The notes: generated by a model not told the origin, from the sequence alone. Shown: positions 1-6,889, numbered from the stretch's first letter. The stretch is 10,709 nucleotides of DNA from SG8-30 sp037443885 (GCA_037443885.1 JBBINN010000099.1:1-10709); one strand, 5' to 3'. Numbers and translations: made by a program.

Positions 1-41
1 TATCGACTCGCAACCCTGGCTGAGCCTCGTGGGTAATCAGG

Positions 42-104
42 TTCCTGTTTTCCTTTCCCACCCTTCCGAGCCGACCAGCCGGGAACACAGGAAAGGAAGG
101 GGAG
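42..104. repeat. Partial, degenerate copies of the neighbouring palindrome arm
   Basis: Bases 42-58 read TTCCTGTTTTCCTTTCC. This matches the reverse complement of 160-177 (TTCCCGTTTTCCTTTTCC) with one substitution and one missing T. Bases 90-98 (GGAAAGGAA) are the exact reverse complement of 50-58, giving a 9-base-pair stem with a 31-base loop; it shares bases 97-98 with the left arm of the larger hairpin. The segment looks like a worn or composite copy of the same repeat family as 97-195. Simple purine/pyrimidine skew could explain part of the similarity, so the confidence is moderate. Confidence 0.45.
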
Positions 105-195
105 ATGGGGACATTGCCTTCTTCCTTTTCCAGCCAGACGGCACGCCATGCCCGGACACGGAAAAGGAAAACGGGAATGTCCCCTTCTCCCCCTT
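97..195. repeat. Long imperfect inverted repeat (REP/MITE-like palindrome) after dctM
   Basis: Left arm 97-131 and right arm 160-195 are reverse complements over about 35 bases, with roughly four mismatches and one single-base gap. The loop is 28 bases (132-159) and contains a small GGCA/TGCC hairpin (140-143 with 149-152). Each arm carries the core GGGGACATT (mirrored as AATGTCCCC at 176-184), followed by a pyrimidine run ending CCTTTTCC. The right arm ends 3 bases beyond the dctM stop codon, so the dctM transcript would fold into this long hairpin at its 3' end. That could stabilise the message or stop transcription, although there is no clear U-run. Length, arm similarity and intergenic position resemble REP-type palindromes mobilised in trans by REP-associated tyrosine transposases (RAYTs); that family link is inferred. 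Bases 1-96 hold no supportable gene. Confidence 0.7.
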
Positions 196-198
196 ACC

Positions 199-1581
199 CT
201 ACTTGCCGTACACGACCTGCGGCAGCCAGGTGGCGAGCTGTGGCCAGACGGCCAGCACGACCAGCAGCCCGAGCTGCAGCGCCACGAAAGGAATCGCCCC
301 GCGGTAGATGTCCGCAGACGACATCTCCGGCGGCGCCACGCCCCTGAGGTAGAACAGCGCGAACCCGAAGGGCGGCGTGAGGAAAGACGTCTGCAGGTTG
401 ATGGCGATCATGACGCCGAGCCACACCGGGTCCACGCCCATGGCGAGCAGCACCGGCGCGACGATCGGGACCACGATGTAGGTGATCTCGATGAAGTCGA
501 TGATGAAGCCCAGCAGGAACAGCACCAGCATCACGGCGATGAGCGCGCCGGTCACGCCGCCCGGCAGCTGGCCGAGCAGCCCGTGCATCAGGTCGTCGCC
601 GCCGAGGCCGCGAAACACCAGCGAGAAGACCGACGCCCCGATCAGGATCAGGAACACCATCGACGACAGCCGCACGGTGCCCTGCATCACCTCCCGCAGG
701 CGCGGCAGGTCCAGCGAGCGGCGCAGCAGCGCGAGCAGCAGGGCGCCGGCGGCACCGACCGCGGCCGCTTCCGTGGGCGTGGCGTAGCCGGCGAGGATCG
801 AGCCGAGCACGGCGAGGATCAGCACCAGCGGCATCACCAGCGCGCGCAGCAGCCGGAGCGCCAGCGCTCCCCGCGACGAGGAAACCTCGCGCGCCTCGAG
901 CGCCGGCATGGATGACGGCTTCAACCACGCAACGAGCAGCACGTACACGACGTAGATGCCCACCAGCAGCAGTCCGGGCAGCAGCGCGCCGACGAACAGC
1001 TCGCCGACGGACACCGTCTTCGGCGAAAAGATCCCCATCTTGAGCTGCGCCTGCTGGTAGGCGGAGGACAGCACGTCGCCCAGCAGCACCAGGATGATGG
1101 ACGGCGGGATGATCTGGCCGAGCGTCCCGGAGGCGCAGATGGTGCCGGCGGCGACCCGCCGATCGTAGCCGTGGCGCAGCATGACCGGCAGCGACAGCAG
1201 GCCCATCGTCACCACGGTCGCGCCCACGATGCCGGTGCTCGCCGCCAGCAGCGCCCCGACCACGATGACCGAGACGGCGAGTCCGCCGCGCAGCCGGCCG
1301 AACACCAGGCCGAGCGTCTCCAGCAGCTCGTCGGCGATGCGCGCTCGCTCCAGGACCAGCCCCATGAACACGAACAGCGGCACGGCCACGAGCGTGTCGT
1401 TGCTCATGGTGCCGAAAACCCGGCTCGGCAGCGCCTCGAGGTAAACGAGGTCGAAGGCACCGAAGGCCGCGGCAACCGTCGCGAACATGAGGGACACGCC
1501 CGCCAGCGTGAACGCGACCGGATAGCCCGCGAGCAGGGCGAGGACGATCAGCGCGAACAGGAGCAGTGACAGCCACTCCAT
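199..1581 (-). CDS. dctM: TRAP transporter large permease subunit (DctM, FcbT3/TakM-like)
   Basis: This 460-residue inner-membrane protein is the main transport subunit of a tripartite ATP-independent periplasmic (TRAP) transporter, which uses a sodium or proton gradient to import organic acids or similar solutes. It is almost entirely hydrophobic helices. Family motifs visible are AASTGIVGATVVTMG (113-127), SGTLGQIIPPSI (151-162), GYATPTEAAAVGA (265-277) and NLQTSFLTPPFGFALFYLRG (395-414). The last motif, with IIDFIEITYIVVPIVAP before it, is typical of the mannitol/chloroaromatic/2-oxoacid branch (FcbT3, TakM; COG4664) rather than the C4-dicarboxylate DctM branch. A hydrophilic stretch near 221-240 makes it slightly longer than the usual ~425 residues. 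The ATG lies 3 bases after the dctQ stop. The stop codon (199-201) is 3 bases from the palindrome. The substrate cannot be inferred, and no dctP is in view. Confidence 0.93.
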   Translation of the reverse strand: MEWLSLLLFALIVLALLAGYPVAFTLAGVSLMFATVAAAFGAFDLVYLEALPSRVFGTMSNDTLVAVPLFVFMGLVLERARIADELLETLGLVFGRLRGGLAVSVIVVGALLAASTGIVGATVVTMGLLSLPVMLRHGYDRRVAAGTICASGTLGQIIPPSIILVLLGDVLSSAYQQAQLKMGIFSPKTVSVGELFVGALLPGLLLVGIYVVYVLLVAWLKPSSMPALEAREVSSSRGALALRLLRALVMPLVLILAVLGSILAGYATPTEAAAVGAAGALLLALLRRSLDLPRLREVMQGTVRLSSMVFLILIGASVFSLVFRGLGGDDLMHGLLGQLPGGVTGALIAVMLVLFLLGFIIDFIEITYIVVPIVAPVLLAMGVDPVWLGVMIAINLQTSFLTPPFGFALFYLRGVAPPEMSSADIYRGAIPFVALQLGLLVVLAVWPQLATWLPQVVYGK

Positions 1582-1584
1582 GGC

Positions 1585-2112
1585 TCAGGTCTCGCGCCGG
1601 CCGCGCAGGCGGCCCCATGCGCGCAGTGCCTCGGCGAGTCCCTGCAGCATCAGCAATCCCGCCATCGCCGGGATGACGGTCTTGAGCAGGTACAGCGCCG
1701 GCAGGCCCCCCGCCTCGCGCGAGCGCTCGAGCACGCGCCAGGAACTCGCGACGTAGGGCAGGCTCTCGAGCAACAGGTACGCGCAGGTGGGCAGCAGCAG
1801 GAACACCGTGCCGGCGAGATCCACCAGCGCCTGGCGGCGCGGCGACATGCGCCGGTAGAGGACGTCCACCCGGACGTGCCCGTCCTGCCGGAGCGTCCAC
1901 GCCGCGCCGAGCATGAAGACGGCGGCGTGCATCCAGGTGACCGACTCCTGCAGCCAGATCCGGCCGATGCCGAAGCCGTAGCGCAGCACCACCACCGCGA
2001 CCGCCGCCAGCACCATGGCGAGCGTGAGCCAGGCGATCGCCCGCCCGGTCACGTCGGATACCGCATCCAGCAACCGGACCAGCCGAGCGGAGAAGGGCGT
2101 GCCGCTGGCCAT
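1585..2112 (-). CDS. dctQ: TRAP transporter small permease subunit (DctQ, FcbT2-like)
   Basis: This 175-residue membrane protein is the small subunit that pairs with DctM and helps dock the periplasmic binding protein. Four hydrophobic segments are visible, at about 25-45, 58-75, 97-117 and 140-160, as usual for DctQ. LQESVTWMHAAVFMLGAAW (54-72) followed by DGHVRVDVLYRRM (77-89) is the hallmark region. AGGLPALYLLKTVIPAMAGL (134-153) is typical of the COG4665 branch, matching the COG4664-type DctM next to it. The ATG at 2110-2112 is one base after the TPR gene's stop and has a good GGAGG (2118-2122 on the minus strand) 5 bases upstream, lying inside the end of the TPR gene. This supports both the chosen start and coupled translation. 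Substrate unknown. Confidence 0.92.
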   Translation of the reverse strand: MASGTPFSARLVRLLDAVSDVTGRAIAWLTLAMVLAAVAVVVLRYGFGIGRIWLQESVTWMHAAVFMLGAAWTLRQDGHVRVDVLYRRMSPRRQALVDLAGTVFLLLPTCAYLLLESLPYVASSWRVLERSREAGGLPALYLLKTVIPAMAGLLMLQGLAEALRAWGRLRGRRET

Positions 2113-2113
2113 C

Positions 2114-2440
2114 TCAGCCTCCGGCCGGCGCCTTGCGCAGGCGGTTCAGGAAGACGCGCATCTCCCTCGCCGCCTGCAGGTCGCCGTTCGACTCCGCCGC
2201 GGCGATGCCCTGCTCGTACACCTCCGCAGCACGGGCTGCATTGCCGGCCTGCGCGTGCGCCTGGCCGAGAAGCTTCCAGGCGGCGGAGTAGGCAGGGTTC
2301 GCCTCCACGGCCTTGCGCAGGTGCTCCACGGCGGCGACGAGGTCGCCGGTCTTGAGGCACTCGCCGCCGAGCGAGAAGCGCAGCAGCGGCGAGTCCTGGC
2401 CGCGCTGCAGCATCAGCTCGAGGTTCTCGCGCAGGGCCAT
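2114..2440 (-). CDS. Small tetratricopeptide repeat (TPR) protein
   Basis: This 108-residue soluble protein contains two to three TPR-like helical hairpins. The clearest are residues 19-51 (ending HLRKAVEANPAY, a classic repeat end) and 52-87 (AAWKLLGQAHAQAGNAARAAEVYEQGI, helix A then helix B). A further helical segment lies at 87-103. There is no signal peptide, lipobox or membrane span, so it should be cytoplasmic. TPR proteins act as protein-protein adaptors; the partner here is unknown. The ATG overlaps the antiporter's TGA by one base (TGATG), and its own stop is one base from dctQ, so it is physically locked between the antiporter and TRAP genes. In Treponema, TPR proteins work with TRAP transporters (TatT-TatP), but those are periplasmic lipoproteins, so the comparison is only suggestive. 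Confidence 0.85.
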   Translation of the reverse strand: MALRENLELMLQRGQDSPLLRFSLGGECLKTGDLVAAVEHLRKAVEANPAYSAAWKLLGQAHAQAGNAARAAEVYEQGIAAAESNGDLQAAREMRVFLNRLRKAPAGG

Positions 2441-4407
2441 CAGGCGACCGCCGCCTCGGCCTTCTCGAGGTCACGGGGCACCCCGAAGACCACCAGGACG
2501 TCGGACGCCTCGAGAATGGTATCCGGCCGGGGTGCGATGTGCCGCTCCTGGCCCCGGACGAGTGCCGTCACCACGACCTCGCCGCCGATGGGCAGCTCCG
2601 CGATCGTCCGTCCCACCCACCGGCTCTCGGGCGCAAGAACGACCGAGTGCAGCCGTGCGGCCTCGCTATCGGGGGCATCGTCCCGCGCGGCATCGCCGCG
2701 GAAGAACTCGCGCAGCAGTCGGTAGCGGTTGCCGCGCTGCTCCTGCACGTCACGCCACACCTGCGCGCGCGGGACCTCGAGCAGCAGGAGGGCCTGCGCG
2801 GCGATCATCAGGCTCGCCTCGAGGGTCTCGGGCACCACCAGCGTCGCGCCGGCCTGGAGCAACTGCTCCTCGTGTGCCTCGTCGGCGGTGCGCACCAGCA
2901 CCGGCAGGTCGCGCCGCGCGGCGCGGACCAACTGCAGGATCCTGAGCGTCGCCGGCACGTCGCCGTGGCTGACGACCACGAGCCGCGCCCGCTCGAGGCC
3001 GAGCGCCTCGAGGATACCGGGCTCAGTGGCGTCCGCGTAGTAAACGTTCTCGCCGGCCGTGTGCGCATCCTTGACCCGCGCCGGGTCGAGATCGAGGGCA
3101 GCGTAGGGAATACCATTGCGGTCGAGCAGGTGCGCCACGCCCTGGCCCACCCGCCCGTAGCCGCAGATGATCACGTGGCCCTGCAGGTTGAGGGCGGCGG
3201 CCTCGTCGACGCCGGGCGCGCCCGCGCGGTCCACCGTGGAGGCGGACCCGGTGAGGCGCCTGGCGATGGCGCCGTTGTAGCGGATGAGAAATGGCGCGAT
3301 CACCAGCGAGAACAGCACCGAGGTCAGGGCGATCTGCCCGACCTCGCTGTCGACGACGTTGGAGCCAAGCGCGATCGCCAGCAGCGCGAAGCCGAACTCG
3401 CCGCCGACCGCGAGGACCAGCGCAACCCGCCAGGCGAGCACGGGCTCGAGGCCGTAGTAACGCACGATCTGGCGCACGATCAGGATCTTGCTGAAGAGCA
3501 GCACCAGCGTGCCGAGCGCCGCCCAGTGCCAGATTTGTGGCAGCACCGAGGGCTCGAACAGGGCGCCGATGCCGACGAAAAACAGGCCGAGCAGCACGTC
3601 GCGGAATGGGCGGATGGTCGACTCGACCTGGTGCCGGAACTCGGTCTCGCCGAGCATCATGCCGGCAAGGAAGGCGCCGAAGGCCATCGACAGGCCGAGA
3701 CTGCTGGTGGTCCAGGCGGCGACGAGCGAGACGAGCAGCACTGTCAGCGTGAAGAGCTCGGCCGACCGCTGCTCCGCCACCAGATGAAACAAGGGCCGCA
3801 GCATCCAGCGGCCGATCACGAACACGAGCAGGAAGGCGAGCAGGGCCTTGCCGACCGCCCAGCCGAGCTCCGCACCGATCGCGCTGGCGGCCACGGACAT
3901 GCCCAGTACCGGAATGACGACCAGGAATGGCACCGCCGTGACGTCCTGGAAGACCGACATCGCGATGGCCAGCCGACCGTGCCGGTCCTCGGATTCCCTC
4001 ACCTCGGCGAGCTGCCGCGCGATGATCGTGGTCGAGGATTGCGCGAACACCGCGCCGACGACGAAAGCCGCCGCCGCCGGCAGGCCGGCGAGCCAGGCGA
4101 GCAGCGCCACTACCGCCGTGGTGATCGCCACCTGGCCCGTACCGAGCGCCAGCACCTGATTCCGCAGGGCGCGGATCTGGGCGAGCGAGTAGTTCAGACC
4201 GATGGTAAACAGCAGGAACACGATGCCGAACTCGGCCAGCGCCTGGATCGGGCGGGTGTCGACGACCGGGCCGATGGTGTGCGGCCCGAGCATCACGCCA
4301 ACCAGCAGGTAGCCTAGGCTCGGTGGAATGTTCAGGCGCTGGAAAGCGAGCACCACCGCCACGGCGGCCGCGAGCAGCAGCAGGATCTGCAGGAAGTACG
4401 GACCCAT
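2440..4407 (-). CDS. CPA2 (Kef/YbaL-type) monovalent cation:proton antiporter with RCK domains
   Basis: This 655-residue inner-membrane protein is predicted to exchange potassium or sodium for protons. Residues 1-378 form the Na+/H+ exchanger domain with about 12-13 helices; the family FQD motif (153-155, inside SVFQDVTAVP) and LAVGGEFGFALL (332-343) are present. Residues 409-530 form a TrkA-N (KTN/RCK) Rossmann domain with GYGRVG (416-421) and acidic residues at the end of the second strand (DLDP, 439-442), consistent with NAD(H) or another nucleotide as regulator. Residues 585-655 form an RCK-C domain. The order exchanger, RCK-N, RCK-C fits YbaL/KefB-like proteins; KefC itself lacks the RCK-C part. 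Kef-type proteins can be gated by glutathione adducts, but no ancillary KefF/KefG gene is nearby, so the trigger is unknown. It is the first gene of the operon; a GGAG lies 11 bases upstream of the ATG. Confidence 0.92.
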   Translation of the reverse strand: MGPYFLQILLLLAAAVAVVLAFQRLNIPPSLGYLLVGVMLGPHTIGPVVDTRPIQALAEFGIVFLLFTIGLNYSLAQIRALRNQVLALGTGQVAITTAVVALLAWLAGLPAAAAFVVGAVFAQSSTTIIARQLAEVRESEDRHGRLAIAMSVFQDVTAVPFLVVIPVLGMSVAASAIGAELGWAVGKALLAFLLVFVIGRWMLRPLFHLVAEQRSAELFTLTVLLVSLVAAWTTSSLGLSMAFGAFLAGMMLGETEFRHQVESTIRPFRDVLLGLFFVGIGALFEPSVLPQIWHWAALGTLVLLFSKILIVRQIVRYYGLEPVLAWRVALVLAVGGEFGFALLAIALGSNVVDSEVGQIALTSVLFSLVIAPFLIRYNGAIARRLTGSASTVDRAGAPGVDEAAALNLQGHVIICGYGRVGQGVAHLLDRNGIPYAALDLDPARVKDAHTAGENVYYADATEPGILEALGLERARLVVVSHGDVPATLRILQLVRAARRDLPVLVRTADEAHEEQLLQAGATLVVPETLEASLMIAAQALLLLEVPRAQVWRDVQEQRGNRYRLLREFFRGDAARDDAPDSEAARLHSVVLAPESRWVGRTIAELPIGGEVVVTALVRGQERHIAPRPDTILEASDVLVVFGVPRDLEKAEAAVA

Positions 4408-4503
4408 TCCGCGGGCATCTCCGGGGCGACGAGCGGCGATTGGAGCCAGCAGTTAAGCTTACCGCGACGGGCAGTGGGACGTCGCTCGCGCGGAGGACCC
4501 GCC
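4408..4503. promoter_or_regulatory. Divergent intergenic region between antiporter operon and usp
   Basis: These 96 bases must hold promoters for both the leftward antiporter-TPR-dctQM operon and the rightward usp gene. The only A/T-rich patch is AGTTAAGCTTA at 4451-4461, which includes the palindrome AAGCTT and could serve as a -10 region in either direction (TTAAGC or TAAGCT rightward, TTAACT leftward). No convincing -35 hexamer lies at 16-18 bases in either direction, so the exact promoters are not called. The usp ribosome-binding site GGAGG is at 4492-4496. Confidence 0.35.
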
Positions 4504-4953
4504 ATGTACACGCTGCATCGAATCATGGTGTGCACGGACCTGTCTTCGCCTGCACGGCACGCGGCCGAGCGCGCGGCGCTGGTGGCGGCGTCGTCCGGCG
4601 CCAGGATCGACGTCGTGCACGTCATGGCCCAGGGGTGGCGCGAACGGGTTCAGGCTCTGGTGCGGGGTGCTCCGGCCGACGTCGGCCGGAAGCTCGACGA
4701 ATCGATCTGCCAGGACCTCGACGAGCTGGTCCGGCATCTCCGTGACAGTCGCGGCGTGGACGTCCGCGGGCGGACCGTCGACGGGCCTGTGGTGCCCACG
4801 CTCGCGGCCGAGGCGGATCGGACCGCCGCCGACCTGATCGTGCTCGGCGCCCGCGGGGCGGGGTTCATGCGTCACGCGCTGCTCGGCTCCACCGCCGAGC
4901 GCGATCCGCAAGGCGCGTTGCCCGACCCTCGTGGTCAAGCAGGTTCCGCATGA
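4504..4953 (+). CDS. Universal stress protein, N-terminal UspA domain (upstream piece of broken gene)
   Basis: This 149-residue reading frame starts at ATG 4504, 7 bases after a strong GGAGG (4492-4496), which is why that ATG is chosen over an upstream GTG-type start. It opens with the UspA strand HRIMVCTDLS (5-14, nucleotide-contacting Asp at 12) and a second strand IDVVHVMA. DLIVLGARGAGFMRHALLGS supplies the G-2x-G-9x-G(S/T) ATP-binding motif. The last 17 residues (from GAT at 4903 to the TGA at 4953) are out of frame and unlike any Usp end; they replace the final beta strand. UspA proteins are cytoplasmic nucleotide-binding stress proteins. Here the gene is divergent from the antiporter-TPR-TRAP operon and convergent with trkAH, so a role in ion or osmotic stress is plausible but inferred. 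Confidence 0.8.
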   Translation: MYTLHRIMVCTDLSSPARHAAERAALVAASSGARIDVVHVMAQGWRERVQALVRGAPADVGRKLDESICQDLDELVRHLRDSRGVDVRGRTVDGPVVPTLAAEADRTAADLIVLGARGAGFMRHALLGSTAERDPQGALPDPRGQAGSA

Positions 4954-5386
4954 GGCCTACCGGCGTGCGTTGCTGGCCGTGGATCTCTCCCCGGTGGCTC
5001 AGCGTGTCATCGAGGTGGGTCGCGAGGTGGCTGCGGGCGCCCGCCTGATGCCCCTGCATGCGTTCCACCTGCTGTACGAGGGCAAGATGCAGTACGCGGG
5101 GGTCGACGAGTCCACCATCCGGCGTTACCGGGAGGCGGCGCGGGCCGACGCGGCCGCCCGCTTCGACGAAGTCCTTCGTCTTGCAGGCACGGAGCACGGA
5201 TTGCTGGCAGGCCTGCTCACCCATGGCGACCCTGTCAGCTGCATCCTGGAGCAGGAACAGGAGCGCGACTGCGACCTCGTGGTCGTCGGCAAGCAGGGCG
5301 AGGGCAGGTTCGAGGAACTCCTGCTCGGCTCGGTCACGAAGCACGTGCTGAACCAGTCGCAGGCCGACGTCCTGGTCGTCGGGTGA
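4931..5386 (+). CDS. Universal stress protein, C-terminal UspA domain (downstream piece of broken gene)
   Basis: This open frame holds the second UspA domain. YRRALLAVDLSP (first strand with conserved Asp), then RLMPLHAFH, and near the end DLVVVGKQGEGRFEELLLGS, again a full G-2x-G-9x-G-S ATP-binding motif, then VTKHVLNQSQADVLVV, a normal Usp C-terminus. The frame is open upstream to about 4904, encoding the missing tail of domain 1 (ARCPTLVVK). The GTG at 4931 is only the first possible start and has no evident ribosome-binding site, so independent translation is doubtful except by coupling across the 23-base overlap with the upstream piece. Taken alone it would be a 151-residue single-domain Usp. 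The frame relationship favours one former tandem gene. Confidence 0.75.
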   Translation: MVKQVPHEAYRRALLAVDLSPVAQRVIEVGREVAAGARLMPLHAFHLLYEGKMQYAGVDESTIRRYREAARADAAARFDEVLRLAGTEHGLLAGLLTHGDPVSCILEQEQERDCDLVVVGKQGEGRFEELLLGSVTKHVLNQSQADVLVVG

Positions 5387-5387
5387 A

Positions 5388-5416
5388 GGCGGGCCTGCGG
5401 TCCCGCCCAGGCCGCC
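5388..5416. terminator. Hairpin in the usp/trkH convergent gap, possible bidirectional terminator
   Basis: The 30-base gap between two convergent stop codons is almost wholly self-complementary. One fold pairs GGCGGG (5388-5393) with CCCGCC (5402-5407) around an 8-base loop. A longer alternative pairs 5388-5397 with 5408-5416 (GGCGGGCCTG with CAGGCCGCC, one bulged G), ending at the base before the trkH stop. Position and strength fit a shared terminator. No T-run flanks either side, so intrinsic termination is not certain. Confidence 0.5.
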
Positions 5417-6868
5417 TCAGCGCCGCCAGAAAGTGGGCGTGAACAGCAGCAGCAGCGCGAAGACCTCGAGGCGTCCCATCAGCATCGCCACGGTGCATAC
5501 CCACTTCGCCGCATCCGGTATGTCGCCGTAGTGCGCGGCCACGTCGCCCAGGCCCGGGCCGACGTTGTTGAGTGTCGCCGCCACCGCGGACCATGCCGTG
5601 ACCTGGTCGAGGCCGAGGGTCATGAGCATCATCATCATCGCCCCGAAGACGATGAAGTACACCGCGAAGAAGCCCGCCACGCCGCTGATCACCCGGGCCG
5701 GCACCGTGCGGCCGGCGAGCTTGACCGGGATCTCGGCGTTGGGATGAACCAGCTGGCGCATCTGGGCCAAGCCCTGCTTGACCACGATCAGCCAGCGGAT
5801 GACCTTCATCCCGCCCGTCGTGCCGCCGGCGCAGCCGCTGATGAAGGAAATGAGCAGCAGCATGGCGGGAAGCGCGCCCGGCCAGCCGGCAAACGCCGCG
5901 GTCGTGTAGCCCGTGCCGGTGTGCATCGACACGACCTGGAAGCTCGCGTAGCGCAGCGACTGGAGCGGGTGGGCGATGTGGCTTGTCACCCAAAGGTACA
6001 GGGTCGTTCCCCCGATGATTCCCGCCAGCAGCCAGAAATAGGCCTTGAACTCCGGGTCGCGCCAGTAAGCCCTCACGTCCCGCTGCCGGAACATGGCGAA
6101 GTGCAGCGCAAAGTTCGCCCCGCCCAGGAACATGAAGACGGTCGCGACGGCATCGACTGCCGCGCTGTCGAACTGGGCCATGCTGGCGTCGTAGGGCGAC
6201 AGTCCGCCGGTGGAAACCGTAGTGAAGGAGTGCGCGATCGCGTCGAACGGCGTCATGCCGGCAAGCCAGTAGCCACCGGCGCAGAGCAGCGTAAGGATCA
6301 GGTATACGCTCCACAGCGCCCGTGCCGTCTGCGCGATGCGTGGCGTCAGCTTCTGGTCCTTCACCGGGCCCGGCACCTCGGCCTTGTACAGCGACATGCC
6401 GCCGATCCCGAGGATCGGCATGAGCGCGACGGCGAGAATAACGATGCTCATGCCGCCGAACCACTGGATCTGCTGGCGGTAGTAGAGGATCGACTTCGGC
6501 AGATAGTCGAGTCCGGTGAGAACGGTCGCGCCGGTGGTACTGAAGCCAGACACCGCCTCGAACACCGCGTCGGTGAAGGACATCGCCGGCACATCGCTGA
6601 TCAGGAACGGCGTAGCGCCGGCGAGGCCCAGGCACACCCAGAACAGCACCACTATCAGGAAGCCGTCTCGCAGCCTGAGGTCGCGCCGCTCGTTGCGCAC
6701 CGGCAGGTACAGGAAGCCGCCCGCGCCGGCAATGATCAGGAACGCACCGAGGAACGGGTACCAATGCCCGTCGCCGTAGAACATCGCCACGCCGATGGGC
6801 GGCAGCATGGTGAGGCTGAACAGCAGCAGCATCATTCCCAGGATGCGCTGCACCATCGGAAGGTTCAT
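5417..6868 (-). CDS. trkH: Trk/Ktr potassium uptake membrane subunit TrkH
   Basis: This 483-residue inner-membrane protein is the ion-conducting subunit of the Trk potassium importer, gated by the cytoplasmic TrkA ring. All four pore loops of the superfamily of K+ transporters are visible: P1 GFSTTGATV (108-116), P2 TVSTGGLSPYD (217-227), P3 SMHTGTGYTTAAF (314-326) and P4 NNVGPGLGD (434-442), each with the filter glycine. The intramembrane-loop region GCAGGTTGGMKVIR (345-358) and the C-terminal GRLEVF (465-470) are also typical. The length is normal for TrkH (about 480). The ATG at 6866-6868 lies 21 bases after the trkA stop, with GGGGA upstream as a modest ribosome-binding site. The pairing with trkA, and the absence of ktrA, supports Trk rather than Ktr. 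Confidence 0.96.
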   Translation of the reverse strand: MNLPMVQRILGMMLLLFSLTMLPPIGVAMFYGDGHWYPFLGAFLIIAGAGGFLYLPVRNERRDLRLRDGFLIVVLFWVCLGLAGATPFLISDVPAMSFTDAVFEAVSGFSTTGATVLTGLDYLPKSILYYRQQIQWFGGMSIVILAVALMPILGIGGMSLYKAEVPGPVKDQKLTPRIAQTARALWSVYLILTLLCAGGYWLAGMTPFDAIAHSFTTVSTGGLSPYDASMAQFDSAAVDAVATVFMFLGGANFALHFAMFRQRDVRAYWRDPEFKAYFWLLAGIIGGTTLYLWVTSHIAHPLQSLRYASFQVVSMHTGTGYTTAAFAGWPGALPAMLLLISFISGCAGGTTGGMKVIRWLIVVKQGLAQMRQLVHPNAEIPVKLAGRTVPARVISGVAGFFAVYFIVFGAMMMMLMTLGLDQVTAWSAVAATLNNVGPGLGDVAAHYGDIPDAAKWVCTVAMLMGRLEVFALLLLFTPTFWRR

Positions 6869-6889
6869 GCTGCGTGTCCCCGGGGGCGC

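Larger units (their letters stand above)
4504..5386 (+). pseudogene. Tandem UspA-domain protein, reading frame broken near 4903
   Basis: Two complete UspA domains lie head to tail but in different frames. Frame 1 is open from the ATG at 4504 and runs through the first ATP-binding motif GARGAGFMRHALLGST, then AER. After codon 4900-4902 the expected domain end IRKARCPTLVVK continues in frame 2 from 4904, then runs directly into domain 2. Homologues normally have a hydrophobic residue (AERVLRxxxCP) at the junction, where only a single G (4903) remains, so a two-base loss from a GTN valine codon is the simplest explanation. Restoring it gives a protein of about 294 residues, the usual tandem-Usp size. 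The break may be a sequencing or assembly error or a real mutation. Domain conservation on both sides argues that any inactivation is recent. Confidence 0.7.

Noticed and set aside
1..36. Possible C-terminal end of a plus-strand gene (YRLATLAEPRG then TAA at 34-36)
   Set aside because: Only eleven codons are visible and another frame is also open here; there is nothing to identify or support a gene.
97..195. Insertion sequence end or CRISPR repeat
   Set aside because: There is no transposase gene or target-site duplication in view and no regularly spaced repeat-spacer units; a palindromic repeat element fits better.
194..1900. A 568-codon minus-strand open frame across dctM and part of dctQ
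   Set aside because: It is out of frame with both TRAP subunits and gives an Arg/Ala/Gly-rich sequence with no membrane segments. It is a composition artefact.
2539..4317. A 592-codon plus-strand open frame opposite the antiporter gene
   Set aside because: It is rich in His, Arg, Gln, Asp and Glu with no domain pattern, as expected for the complement of a G+C-rich membrane-protein gene. The minus-strand frame carries clear CPA2 and RCK motifs.
4408..4503. Exact -35/-10 promoter pairs for the antiporter operon and usp
   Set aside because: Only a single A/T-rich patch (4451-4461) is visible, and no hexamer at 16-18 bases from it resembles a -35 box in either direction, so only the region is annotated.
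4895..4955. Programmed +1 frameshift joining the two Usp domains
   Set aside because: No slippery run, stop codon or stimulatory structure of known recoding sites is seen at CGC-G-ATC. Homologue spacing points to two missing bases instead.
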